64,000 nt of DNA from Adiantum capillus-veneris (taxonomy: Eukaryota; Streptophyta; Polypodiopsida; Polypodiales; Pteridaceae). Position 1 is the stretch's first letter; every line of letters begins with the position of its first letter. Both the position numbers and the translations under genes were made by a program. Shown here one piece after another: positions 24,391 to 36,100 of the stretch. The notes below the pieces were generated by a model. The model saw nothing but the letters and a program-made list of their open reading frames with translations. It was not told the origin of the DNA and did not search any database. Location of the stretch: contig CM043947.1 in assembly GCA_014529385.2 (NCBI GenBank), positions 128,695,391 to 128,759,390 on the forward strand, written 5' to 3'.

Positions 24391-25129
24391 AAATTGGTGG
24401 TAGGGCATTGAATGCCCTGCCACCCATCAACCATATTGAATGTTTCATTAATTGATTCACCTTTGAATAAAAGTGCAAGATTAGATATAGACCCAAAGTA
24501 GTCACCCACAAGATAATATAACCATTAACTCTATCATCCATAGTATTGTTTGCAGAATAAAGATACAAAGCTGACAAAAGTAAATCAATGACAGTTGTAC
24601 ACATCATAGGCAAATGTAATAGTTACAACACCATTGTCATTATTGAAAAATATGCAGGTCAGTTTCAAAAGGACGTATAAAAGTCGTCTCATGATACATA
24701 TGCTATGACAAAAGGAAACTAATGCTATCTAGCTACCGCTAGATTGACGTTGTCTAATCAGATGTCTCATCGCGTCCAAGCGGCGTATCTGTCGGATTAT
24801 GCAAAAAAACAATAAGACAGCTTTCTGTAAGTATAAACATATAGCGACGTTTATAAAACAATACAACAAATAGAAAAGAGTAAACCCTAATACTAACCAT
24901 GCCGCCGCGAGAACTCAAAATGTCCATCAGAGCGTTTAAGCCCTTCTTGCCTGCGTAATCGCGCTCTTACGGTGTGGGTCACGTCCTGTTATCGATCTCT
25001 GTCAAAACATACGGAGAATCCATTATGTTAGAATTTAAAAACCCCTAGACCCTAAACTATCAAACCTAAAGAGCAAGCCTCCTTTTATTGCTTTCCACTT
25101 GTCGGGCTTCTCGCGTGCTGCTTTCTTCG

Positions 25130-25979
25130 CATTCTTCCAATCTTCTTTGGCCAGCCAATCTGGTTTGTTTCACCCTTGCTTGATTTCTTTTTGCACTTCG
25201 GAATGCTTGTGCTTGCAGCATTCGCGCATTCGAACCTTCATCATGTCTTCATTGAAGCGGTCATCCCGTGTTGGAACGGGAAACTCGTCACGAAGCATGC
25301 TGATGACTCTGTCTTTTAAATCACTTGGTACTTCACTCCAGGTGTTTAGTATGTAGTGTCTAAACACTTGAGAGCAAAGACCGCGCATGCACGAGATCAC
25401 CTTCTTGCCTTCATCATCCAAGATGATGATGCCGCTGAAGTCAACGAAGTCAGGGAAGCTCTCTCCCCAGTGACGCGTGAACCTGGGTGTCTCGATAGGG
25501 GTCTCTAGCGGCGTGTCTATGGGGGTACAGACGTCATGTGTCTCCATTGGAGTCTGGGCCTCGAAGCGAGGAGTGTCGATTGGAGTGACTCTTCGAGGAG
25601 TAGCTAGTGGTGTGTAGCTGCTAGGAACGTCCATCAACCATGCAAAACTTGTTGTAGATGGCGATGCCATGGCTGGTGTCGGGGCGGGCAAAGAAGGGGA
25701 GGGTAAAGAACCTCATCAAACAGGAGGTGGTGTCGAGGCATCGACGGAATCATCCCCACAACAACCGCCACCACTAGAGCGCCGGCGCCTAGACGAGTGT
25801 GAAGATCATCTCGTCGACACCTAATCTTTGGAGCATGCTGAATGCTCGAAAACAGAGGGCGACACGGATGGAGTAGGAACGCGCGATGGTACGCCAGAGC
25901 GATGATGCTCCACGCACCACTGTCTCTGCTCGGGTGACAAAGAAGAAAGAAACTTGTCATCATCCATACCTGCATTAAA
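25130..25979 (-). pseudogene. TNPA-like transposase gene (plant transposase Ptta/En/Spm type) of CACTA-1
   Basis: In En/Spm the TNPA-class protein binds subterminal repeats. From the ATG near 25966 the frame shows SSLSPEQ-like N-terminal residues, an S/R/H-rich stretch, a P/T repeat segment (TPIDTPRFEAQTPMETHD then TPIDTPLETPIETPRFTRH, about 25590-25480), and the conserved C-terminal block (MRGLCSQVFRHYILNTWSEVP, 25390-25330; DRVISMLRDEFPVPTRDDRF; CKHKHSEVQKEIKQG; PDWLAKEDWKNAKKAARE, about 25170-25110). Frames 25634-25990 and 25170-25691 are offset, so at least one frameshift splits the gene, and a stop follows KQG. It is collinear with 41339-42648 of CACTA-2. Confidence 0.82.
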
Positions 25980-26029
25980 CACACGAACATTTAAACTTAA
26001 TATTGAATGAATGGAGAAGAAAACATGGA

Positions 26030-26030
26030 C

Positions 26031-26090
<60 letters not shown>

Positions 26091-26092
26091 GA
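26030..26092. repeat. (GA)n microsatellite
   Basis: About 55 bases of GA repeat just 5' (minus strand) of the CACTA-1 TNPA gene. The corresponding place in CACTA-2 lacks it. Confidence 0.95.
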
Positions 26093-26159
26093 CTCATAAA
26101 GGGGGAGGGATTCCTGTGTGGAGAGATTTTGTTGAATTTCTGTGAATTTGTAAACGCAC

Positions 26160-26395
26160 TGCGCTCCGGGTGTGATGAAGACTGAAGCTGCATCTCAAAG
26201 GTCTGCTCATAGAAGTTGCCTGCTCCACCACTAAATCTAGTTGATCGGGTGAAAGAGACGTTGAGAAGCAATAGTAGTGCTTCTTAGTGTCTCTTTTACT
26301 CGATCAGCTAGATCTAGTGGTGGGACGAGCAGCATCTATATTGAGCAAACCAGCTTTGCGATTGCAGCTTCAGTCTCCATCGCACTTGGGTGCAA
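26160..26395. repeat. Foldback (long imperfect hairpin) between TNPA and TNP2 of CACTA-1
   Basis: Arms of about 100 bp (26160-26260 and 26288-26395) are inverted copies separated by about 27 bp. The best stretch pairs CCACCACTAAATCTAGTTGA with the inverse of TCAGCTAGATCTAGTGGTGG; ACTGAAGCTGCA at 26181 pairs with TGCAGCTTCAGT near 26366. CACTA-2 lacks it at the matching place, so it is an insertion or local inverted duplication. It could be a small foldback MITE. Confidence 0.8.
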
Positions 26396-26572
26396 TGCTC
26401 GTCGTCCCTGCTTGTGAGAACATACTTAGAGCATACGTACCTTGAGTGGACACAAAGATCATTAAATACAATGATGCAATGACGCATATAGACAGAAATG
26501 GACAAAAAGCCACATGAATACAATATACATTATAAAACGGAGCTAGATTGTTCAAATACAATATTTATGGCT

Positions 26573-29500
26573 TTAAGAGGTCTCTCTCTCATCCTCGCAA
26601 AGCTCATCATAGCTTCCTATATCTATATAGAGCTCCCAGTTTAAACAGATGTCCTCCATTTCATTTTGTAGATCCTCTGCGTGCACCCCATAGAGAGTAG
26701 CGGCTTGATGCTCGTCTGGCACCACTTCAACGGCTTCTGACTGAGCATCTTCTCCGATTTCCTCCATTGATGGCGTTGTGATTGGCACATGGTAGCCTTA
26801 ATACGTCCGTGCACTACGAGGGGCTACCTCTATGAAGTACCACCAGTTTGATGCAGACTTTGTAGGATGAAATATCACCTGCTAGAGCCACATAACTTAC
26901 ATGAGAGCTTCCAAGCACATAACTTCTAAAATGGGATGTTAACTATTTACATAATTACTTGTTCACAATTCTCGGATAGTACGAAAGTGTCTCTTAGGTC
27001 AGTTCATTTCTTAGTTGAATCCACCTCAAGAAAACCAGACTCTCCTCTATGCACAGTAGCGTTGCAACCCTCCATGATTATCTTGAACCATTGCACGCCG
27101 AACAAGTCGACAAAAAAATTCTCTATAATCGATCCTCAAAATCTCTTGTAGCATGCCGAAGTAAGTGAGTTCCGCCACCACAGGATCTGCATCAGAGGAC
27201 CGTTGTCGACTGGACTGTTCAAATTTTGCCATGATTCCACAATCTTGAGTAAAACGCTTTTTGTTGATATGTTCCACCCTAAAATGTCGACCTTTATACC
27301 ATGCTATTGTGTATGACTTATACTACAACCAACAAAGATTATGAGTGGCCGTTCAAACATCCAGAAAGTCACTAGTCGTACATTGCAAACTTACCTTGGT
27401 TGCGCAACCCCGAGAGTACTCCCACTCCTCCTCATCACTTCTTCACCGCACTATTGTGTGGTTTTCAATTGGTTGTGCAACCAACTTAAGCTCATGACTG
27501 TTGGTAGGCTCTCCAGACCCGTCGGATAGTGCATCGGTGGTCGTCTTCCCCGTCTCCACTCGATTCGTGCCCTTTGTCGCTCTTGCTTTGCATCCTTATA
27601 TTGTGAAATCCACTTTTTCATCACTCGATTGTGAAGCGTGCAAAATCGGTTGATTTTAGCCTCTAGATCTTCCGTCATCTTCTTCTCAACACCGAGATTG
27701 CACATGACAATCCCAGATATGCTCTCTTCATCTATGGTTCACCATAGCGTGTCCTGGGCTTTATCAAATCCATATAGCCACTCTCCAATGTACACTAGGG
27801 ACTCTGATACCATCCAAACTTTTTCCATGCTACCCTTTGGACGTGCCTTCTGATGCACATATCCCTTGAGTGTTTTCATGAAATGTTCTAAAAAGAACAT
27901 CCATCTGGAATGTACTATGCCAGCTATTTCCACCTCATCAATTATGTGAACAAGAAGATGCACCTGAATGGTTAGCATGGTAGTAGGAAAGTGTTTCTCA
28001 AACATGCACACAACCTCCGCAGCATTTAGTTTGGCAAATGGTATGGAGTCTACGTTGATCTCCTTTTGAGAGATCCATTGCACCAACTTGACAAGTTTGT
28101 AGATTGTGTTACGGATGTCAAAAGAAAACATCCCTCAATGGCCACTGGTAAAATAAACTGCAAAACACGTGCAACAATGATATTAAAGTACCCACACAAA
28201 TTTGTTACACAATTCCCACTATGATATATTCCACTATGAACATACTTGACACATTTTATGCCAGTCGTGTGACTTCAAACCGGTAAGCTTTCCTTCTTTA
28301 GTAAAACACGTTCAGAGCGAGTGCATTACGCCAGTGGGGGTCCCCAAAGATCGAATGGTCTCTTTTACTTTGCGTTCTTGGGCTCCTGTGAAAATCCATT
28401 ATGCTTTAGGGAGTTTTATCGATCCATTGGATGCTATCTACGGCCAATATTTCTCCATACGATCCACATTTCTAAGGTCAACCCTAGCTCCCAAAGTATC
28501 TTTCTTGCCGGTGAAATGGATCCATAGTATATTACCCACATTCTTGAATATGTGCATTGGATCGAGCAAGTGATTGATCATGAGTCGGGGCCAGTATGGT
28601 AACTCGTACCATAGAGATAGTCTCTTCATCCTTGGGGGCAAACCATCATCACACATCTCCTTCTGCTCTAACCATGCTTATGTAGACATCCTCGGTGTCT
28701 CTCTTCCCAAAAATCCATTGCGTAACACATGATTCTCTGGAAGATACACTTGATGACCTTTGTAGATTTGCTACCTCAATGAGGACGCCGGACGTGCTTC
28801 AGTTTGTATCCGCTTGTTTGAAGCCGTGCATGTATACACATGATAATAGATAAGCTTGAGAAAAACCAAGATTTACAGTGTTTGAGTGAGGAGTGTAAAT
28901 CACCTGAGCATTCTATTAGTCCAGGATAGTCATGCATGGTCCACATTAGAATGCCTCTGATCAAAGCATTCTGTCGACCTGTGTGTCAGCTCATATCCAC
29001 CACTTCTACGCCAATCCACAATTGTTGTAGCTCTTCCAATAGTGGATGAAGATACACATCCATATTCTTCACTTTATATTACCCCGACACAATCAAGCTT
29101 AGCCATAGGTGCCCCTTCTTCGTAGTCAACCACGGGGGGAATGTTGTAGTTGACGATGACAATAGGCCATACACTGTAAGATGTTGATCTTTGACCAAAT
29201 GGATTTATGCCATCCATAGCCAGGCCTAAGCGCAAATTTTGGGCTTCCCTGGCAAAATCTGACCATGTTTCATCTATATGTTTCTAGGCTGCACAATCTG
29301 AAGGAGTCCGTAGCAGACGATCCGAAGATTTATTCTCTGCATGCCATGATGCTAGGGCGGCCATGGACTTACATTCAAAGAAATGCTTGATGCGAGGAAG
29401 CAGAAGAAAATGTCGCAAAACCTTTTGCGGAATTTTTGTTCAGTGGAGATCTACTCGTTATCTCTCGGAATCACATTTCAGACACTTGTCCATGTCTATG

Positions 29501-30270
29501 TATTCCCCTTTGAAAAGAATACAGTCGTTAGGACAAGCGTGGATTGAATTGTAATCCATCCCCAAATTTTGCAAAATATTTCTTGATTCCTCTCTCGAAT
29601 ATGGCATCACATTATCAGATGGCAGTATGTGCTCTTTGAGCAATCTACACAACAAAAAAAATACGGTACAATTGTGTAAAAATCTATCAGATCATTATAC
29701 ATCTAAAGTTTTATATTAAAGTAAACTAATTGTAATAGATCACTTGGAAAGCGTTGTGACACTAGTGTCACTCCATCCAAACTTTGTTTGCATGTTGAGA
29801 AGAACCAGGAGCGCCTTCAATCTAGACACACGTGCTCCATTATGCAATGGTGTATCCGCTTAACTTTTCATATCATCATAGATAAGCCTTTCTGAATCCA
29901 TGATTATCTTGATCATTGATCTCGGGCTCAAAAATTGCCTTGTTGGGAATGTGGTCTGCATGATCATCCCCCGAGCTGTCAAAGGCTACATCTTGTGGCC
30001 TCACATATGTTGCTTGACCAAAGCGCCTGTGAACACGTCTATTGGGTTGCAAGATTGCTGCCTATTGGCCAATGTCAAAGTCTAACAAGTTATAATTGGC
30101 AACAGCTCGATCTATACTAGATGGATCGAACTCGCCAAATTCGCGAATGTGCGCAAAGAAACGCGTCTTGTCCGTCGCACAGCATGCTTGCATTGATTAC
30201 AAGGACATAAGATCCTCTTTCAAACATAGGTGTTTCGGTTGGACGGCCCCACATCCTCGTCACTACTCAT
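26573..30270 (-). pseudogene. TNP2-like transposase gene of CACTA-1 (multi-exon, damaged)
   Basis: TNP2-class proteins cut CACTA ends and catalyse transposition. From the ATG at 30270 the same domains as in CACTA-2 follow: a Cys-rich N-terminal region (CPCNQCKHAVRR, about 30200), the transposase core (MLCRLLKEHILPSDNVMPYS, 29655-29600; MDYNSIHACPNDCILFKGEY), the RLGLAMDGINPFGQ-like segment (about 29240), a DUF4218-like region (FSFDIRNTIYKLVKLVQWIS, about 28125-28070; MLTIQVHLLVHIIDEVE) and a DUF4216-like C-terminus (RFTQDCGIMAKFEQSS, about 27250). At least two nonsense changes are visible: one after NRNTY (near 30225) and TGA in VVDMS-stop-HTGR (near 28990). It retains a segment near 28590-28635 that CACTA-2 has lost. 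Confidence 0.85.
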
Positions 30271-30779
30271 AATGAGGGAAAAACCTTATAACCTGGACAA
30301 CAAATTTAATCTTCTATTGGCATTCTTCATCTTTTATATATCTCTCTCTCTCTCTCTTTCTCTTTGTTCCCATTGTAAACTACCTCACATTCTCTAGTCA
30401 TGTCCAATCCCCGCACACCTCGGTCTAGAGGTGCACGGAGATCAAAACCACTAGGTTATAATCTCGTCTTTATTGGTCAATGCCTATATTTGTGGGTACA
30501 AGAAATCTACACACCCATGTCTACATGATAGTGCATGTAGTGGACAAAACGCCTTTGCCTCTTCTCTAGCTGTAGCATTTCACAGCATCTTAACATCTTT
30601 TCACAGTAGATCTTTGTATGTAGCATGCAGGTACGCCATTCTTGCAATGTAGATGATGCCTGCTCAAAGCACTTAATTCTTACTCTAGATTTGACGAGCC
30701 GTGGTGTGTCTTTTTCAGTGTTTTTCATACAATGCTTACCATCAAGAGCGCACCTTCATTGACATGCACTAAAATCTAA

Positions 30780-31033
30780 CATAAATCTAAATAAAGCTAC
30801 TCCATCGAACATAAATCTAGATCTAATTTAATCTTAAACTCAAAATAAACCTAAATATAATCTAATTTAACGTAACTCTAAATCTAACCTAAATAAACCT
30901 AAATCTAATCTAACTTAAATCTATATCTACCTAATCTTTAACGTCTCTTGGGATAGTTTCCTACAATGTTAAAACTCTCTTCTTCTCGTGTGTGTGTGTG
31001 TGTGTGTGTGTGGGTGTGTGTGTGTGCCAATAA
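30780..31033. other. 5' non-coding part of CACTA-1 up to the CACTA-2 insertion
   Basis: Low-complexity TAAATCTAA(A/T)-type repeats (30780-30940), a short block ACGTC..TCTTGGGATAGTTTCCTACAA, and a (GT)n tract (30990-31025), ending with the TAA target site at 31031-31033. The same order of blocks is seen on the plus strand at 43330-43440. No gene. Confidence 0.7.
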
Positions 31034-31165
31034 CACTACAAGAGGCTATTCATATTAGCGACGCTCACACAGCGACGCTAAAAAAAAAAATTCCTGGCGT
31101 CGCTATGAGCGTCGCAAATTTCTTTGTAAATTTGCGACGCTCATAGCGACGCCGGCTGGGCTAAA
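31034..31165. repeat. TIR and subterminal repeats, 5' (TNP2-side) end of CACTA-2
   Basis: CACTACAAGAGG terminus followed by GCGACGCTCA and GCGTCGCTATGAGCGTCGC motifs in both orientations. TTGCGACGCTCATAGCGACG near 31131 is the inverse of CGTCGCTATGAGCGTCGCAA near 31100, so the terminus can fold into a hairpin. The matching end of CACTA-1 is 43990-44149. Confidence 0.88.
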
Positions 31166-31189
31166 AAAATAACCGAGCGCGCCCAAAAA

Positions 31190-31249
31190 CTCAGATCTCA
31201 GATCTGAGTTTTTCGGCGCCCTCAAGCAAGGAGCAGGTAACGCTCTCCC

Positions 31250-31284
<35 letters not shown>

Positions 31285-31289
31285 CTTCT

Positions 31290-31327
<38 letters not shown>

Positions 31328-31448
31328 AGAGGAAGGAGAGCCAGGTATGCTCCTTCCCTCTCCTCATTCTCATGTTCCCTTCCCCTCTTTCTCTCTCCCT
31401 CTCTCTCTCTCTCACACACACACATACACACACACACATAGTGTTTTT

Positions 31449-31495
<47 letters not shown>

Positions 31496-31740
31496 AACAA
31501 AAACAAAAACGCACACACACATACATAAACAAAGAATGCACACACACATTGAGAGAGAAAAAGAGAGAGAGAGCATGCATAAACAAAAAACGCACGCATT
31601 GAGAGAGGAAAAGAGAGAGAGAACATGCATAAACAAAAAACGCACACATTGAGAGAGGAAAAGAGAGAGAAAACATGCATACAATCCAAAAAAACGCACA
31701 CACATTGAGAGAGAAAGAGAGAGAAACTAATTTAACGTCG
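31190..31740. repeat. Microsatellite-rich 5' leader of CACTA-2
   Basis: A GGCGCCCTCAAGCAAGGAGCAGGTAACG-like segment that may be the first exon and splice donor is followed by (CT)n, (CA)n, (GA)n and units with ACATGCATAAACAAAAAACGCAC (given in part) repeated three to four times between 31510 and 31700. The matching CACTA-1 leader (43640-43985) has the same blocks inverted. Long frames here are repeat artefacts. Confidence 0.8.
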
Positions 31741-31779
31741 TAGGAAACTAATTAAAGTTAAAAGACCTAAAGATCTAGC

Positions 31780-31845
31780 CGACGAGGAGTTGAACTCAAG
31801 ACCTATTATTCAAGAGGGAAATGGCATAATCAATCTATCATACTT
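31780..31845 (-). repeat. tRNA-like (SINE-like) module in the CACTA-2 leader
   Basis: Inverse copy of the modules at 43279-43335 and 43481-43535. On the minus strand a B-box-like GAGTTCAACTCC (31786-31797 inverse) lies about 43 bases after a TGATAGATTGA A-box-like word (31830-31840 inverse), the spacing of a tRNA promoter. Confidence 0.4.
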
Positions 31846-32081
31846 GGCATGGGTGATAGAAAGGTTATACCATTTATCTCTTTTTATTGGCACACACATC
31901 CACACACGCGCACACACACAAGAAGAAGAGAGTTATAACGTCGTAGGAAACTATCTTAAAAGACGTTAAAGATTAGGTTATATGTAGACTTACATTAAAT
32001 TAGATTTAGGTTTATTTTTAACTAGATTTACGTTTATTTACGCTAGATTTAGATTTACGTTATATTAGATTAGATTTAGGT

Positions 32082-32460
32082 CTCCATAGACTGCGATGCC
32101 TGCATGAAGCGGGTGAAGAAAGCCCTCAATGGAATATAGGGTATTGCTGCCTTCACTCATGGTGGGCTCCGTCGATCCAAAAGTACTGGTGAAATGTCTT
32201 CAGAAGATAGGGAAGAAGGTGGATCTTCAGGGCGGCAAGAGTCACTACATCCCCGACACAATGACCATCTAGACAACCTCTAGTCATTCAACAGCAACTT
32301 CAAAGTTAGTAACAAGAGCAAGAACGGTCTAAAGGGCCAATTGCTGTCGTCAGATGTGGATGGAGATGAGGCAGCGTCACCGCCGGAAGTTAACTCTCAC
32401 ATATTTAGTGATGAGAATGCCAACTCTTGCCGAGTTATGTGAAAAATTATGTGTTAAATC
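32082..32460 (+). pseudogene. Captured gene fragment: heavy-metal-associated (HMA/HIPP-like) domain
   Basis: The frame starting near 32086 gives DCDACMKRVKKALNGI, the start of an HMA domain with the CxxC metal site (C-D-A-C). After a stop and a frame change, MVGSVDPKVLVKCLQKIGKK and VDLQGGKSHYIP continue the same domain (about 32160-32250). Plant HIPPs have this order: CxxC, KKAL.GI.G, then GSVDP..L...L.K.GK. A polar tail (NKSKNGLKGQ, DVDGDEAASPP) follows to about 32440. The block is absent from CACTA-1 and is bordered by repeats of TTACGTTATATTAGATTAGA-like sequence (about 32050-32080 and 32520-32575). This is a host gene piece carried by the transposon; not functional as it stands. Confidence 0.75.
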
Positions 32461-33009
32461 AGTTTTAAGGTTCTTATAATCCCTGTTAGTTTAGTTCTTT
32501 GTTTTTAATATAACATAATTTACGTTAGATTTAGATTTATGTTATATTAGATTAGACTTAGGTTTATTTAGGTTTACCCACACACACACACACACACAAG
32601 AAGAAGAGAGTTTTAACGTCGTAGGAAACTATCCCAAAAGACGTTAAAGATTAGGTTAGATGTAGACTTACGTTAAATTAGATTTAGGTTTATTTTTAGT
32701 TAGATTTACGTTTATTTAGATTTACGCTTATTTACGTTAGATCAAGTCCACGCAAGAATTACTTACGGTTTAGGGTTTAGAGTTAGACGAACAGTGAAAA
32801 GATCTACTGTGAAAAGATGTTAAGATACTGTGAAGTGCTACAGCTAGAGAAGAGGCAAAGGGGTTTTGTCCACTACATGCAGTATCATGTAGACATGGGT
32901 GTGTAGATTTCTTGTACCCACAAATATAGGTATTGACCAATAAAGACGAGATTATAACCTGGTGGTTCTGATCTCCGTGCACCTCTAGACCGAGGTGTGC
33001 GGGGATTGG

Positions 33010-33031
33010 ACATGACTAGAGAATGTGAGGT

Positions 33032-33092
<61 letters not shown>
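33010..33092. repeat. (GA)n microsatellite upstream of TNP2 in CACTA-2
   Basis: About 60 bases of GA repeat ending about 65 bp before the TNP2 start codon; CACTA-1 has a shorter (CT)n block at the matching place (30340-30365). Confidence 0.95.
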
Positions 33093-33157
33093 TAAGACGA
33101 AGAATGCCAATAGAATATTAAATTTGTTGTCCAGGTTATAAGTTTTTTATCCTCATT

Positions 33158-36100
33158 ATGAGTAGCAACGAAGATGTGGGACCGTCCAACCGAAACACCT
33201 ATCTCTCAACGAGGGTCTTATGTCCTTGTAATCAATGCAAGCATGCTGTGCGACGGACAAGACGTGTTTCTTTGGAGCACGTTTGCGAATTTGGCGAGTT
33301 CGATCCATCTATTATAGATCGAGTTGTTGCCAATTATAACTCGTCGGACTCTGACGCTGGCCAACAAGCAGCAATCTTGCAACCCAATAGACGTGTTCGC
33401 AGGCGCTTTGGTCAAGCAGCATATGTGAGGCCACAAGATGTAGCCTCTGACAGCTCGGGGGATGATCATGCAGAGCACATTCCCAACGAGGCATTGTTTG
33501 AGCCCGAGATTGATGAAATGATCGAGACGATCATGGATTCAGAAAGGCTTATCTATGATGATATGAAAAGTGAAGCCGATACGCCATTGTATAATGGAGC
33601 ACGTATGTCTAGATTGAAAGCACTCCTGGTTCTTCTCAACATGCAGGCAAAGTTTGGATGGAGTGACACTAGCGTCACAACGCTTTTCAGGTGATCTATT
33701 ACAATTAGTTTACTTTAATAAAACTCTAAATGTATAATCATCAGATAGATTTTTACACGACTGTATCATATTTTTATGTTGTGTAGATTGCTGAAAGAGC
33801 ACATACTACCAGCTAACAATGTGATGCCAGATTCCCGAGATGAAGCAAGAAAGATTTTGCGAAACTTGGGGATGGATTACAATTCTATCCACGCTTGTCC
33901 TAATGACTGCATCCTTTTCAGAGGGGAATACATAGACATGGACAAGTGTCCGAAATGTGATTCCGAAAGATATCGAGTAGATCTCCACGGGACAAAAATT
34001 CCACAAAAGGTTTTGCGACATTTCCCTCTGCTTCCTCGCATCAAGCATTTCTTCGAATGTAAGTCCATGGCCGCCCTAGCATCATGGCATGAGGAGAGTA
34101 AATCTTCGGATGGTGTGCTACGAATTCCTGCAGATTGCGTAGCGTGGAAACATATAGATGGAACATGGTCGGATTTTGCCAGGGAAGCTCGAAATTTGCG
34201 CTTAGGCCTGGCTATGGATGGCGTAAATCCATTTGGTCAAAGATCAACATCTTACAGTGTATGGCCCGTTGTCATCGTCAACTACAACATTCCCCCGTGG
34301 TTGACTACGAAGAAGGGGCACCTATGGCTAAGCTTGATTGTGCCAGGGCGATATAAAGTGGGGAATATGGATGTGTATCTTCGTCCACTATTGGAAGAGC
34401 TACAACAATTGTGGATTGGCATAGAGGTGGTGGATATGAGCTAACACACAGGACGACGGAATGCTTTGATCAGAGGCATTTTAATGTGGACCGTGCATGA
34501 CTATCCCGGGCTAACAGAATGCTCAGGTGATCTATTGACACTCCTCACTCAGACACTGTAAATCTTGTTTTTGCCCATAGTTGATCTATTATCATGTGTA
34601 TACATGCAGGGCTTCAAACAAGCGGATACAGAGCATGTGTCACATGTGGACCTAGACTGAATGCACGTAGGGCACCCTCACTGAAGAAGCAAATCTACGA
34701 AGGTCATCAAGCGTATCTTCCAGAGAATCATGTGTTACGCGACGGCTTTTTGGGAAGAGAGCCACCAAGGATGTCTGCACAAGCATGGTTAGAGCAGAAG
34801 GAGATGTGCGATGACGGATTGCCTCCAGGGATGAAGAGACTATCACTTGCTCGATCCAATGTACATATTCAAGAATGTGGGTAATCTACTATGGGACCAT
34901 CTGACCAGCAAGAAAGATACTTTGGGAGCCAGAGTTGACCTTAGAAATGTGGATCGTATGGAGCAATATTGGCCGCAAACAGCGTCTGATGGATCGATAA
35001 AACTCCCTAAAGCACCATGGATTTTCACAGGAGCCCAAGAACGCAAAGTAAAAGAGACCATTCGATCTTTGCGGACCCCCACTGGCGTAATGCACTCGCT
35101 CCGAACGTGTTTTACTAAAGAAGGAAAGCTTACCGGTTTGAAGTCACACGATTGGCATAAAATGTGTCAGGTACGTTCATAGTGGACTTTAATATCATTG
35201 CTGCACATACTTTACAGTTTATTTTACCGGTTGCCATTAAGGGATGTTTGTCTCTCGACATCCGTAACACAATCTACAAACTTGCAAAGCTGGTGCAATG
35301 GATCTCACAAAAGGAGATCAACGTAGACTCCATACCATTCGCCAAACTAAATGCTGCGGAGCTTGTGTGCATGTTTGAGAAACATTTTCCTACTACAATG
35401 CTAACCATTCAGGTGCATCTTCTTGTTCACATAGTTGATGAGGTGGAAATAGCTGGCACAGTTCATTCCAGATGGATGTTCTTCTTAGAACGTTTCATGA
35501 AAACGCTTAAGGGATATGTGCGTCAAAAGGCACGTCCGGAGGGTAGCATGGCAGAAGGTTGGTTGGTATCAGAGTCCCTAGTGTACATTGGAGAGTGGCT
35601 AGACGGATTTGATAAATCCTGGGACACGCTATGGCGAACCATAGATGATGAGTGCATATCTGGGATTGTCATGTGCAATCTCGGTGTTGAGAAGAAGATG
35701 TCGGAAGATCTAGAGGCTAAAATCAACCGATTTTGCATGCTTCACAATCCAGTGATGCAAAAGTGGATTTCACAATATGAGGATGCAAAGCAAGAGCGAC
35801 AAAGGGCACGAATCGAGTGGAGACGGGGAAGACGACCACCGATGCACTATCCAGCGGTTCTGGAGAGCCTACCAACCTTCATGAGCTTAAGATGGTTGCA
35901 CAACCAATTGAAAAGCGCACAACAATGCGGTGACGAAGTGACTGAAGAAGACTGGGAGTACTCTCGGGGTTGCGCGACCAAGGTAAGTTTGCAATGTACG
36001 ACTAGCAAGTGACTTTATTTATAAACGTTTGAACGGCCACTCATAATCTTTGTTCGTTGTAGTATAAGTCATACACAGCAGCATGGTGTAAAAGTCGATA

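Noticed and set aside
31191-31705. Frames of 97-170 codons on both strands
   Set aside because: Translations of (CT)n, (GA)n and (CA)n microsatellites; no protein signal.
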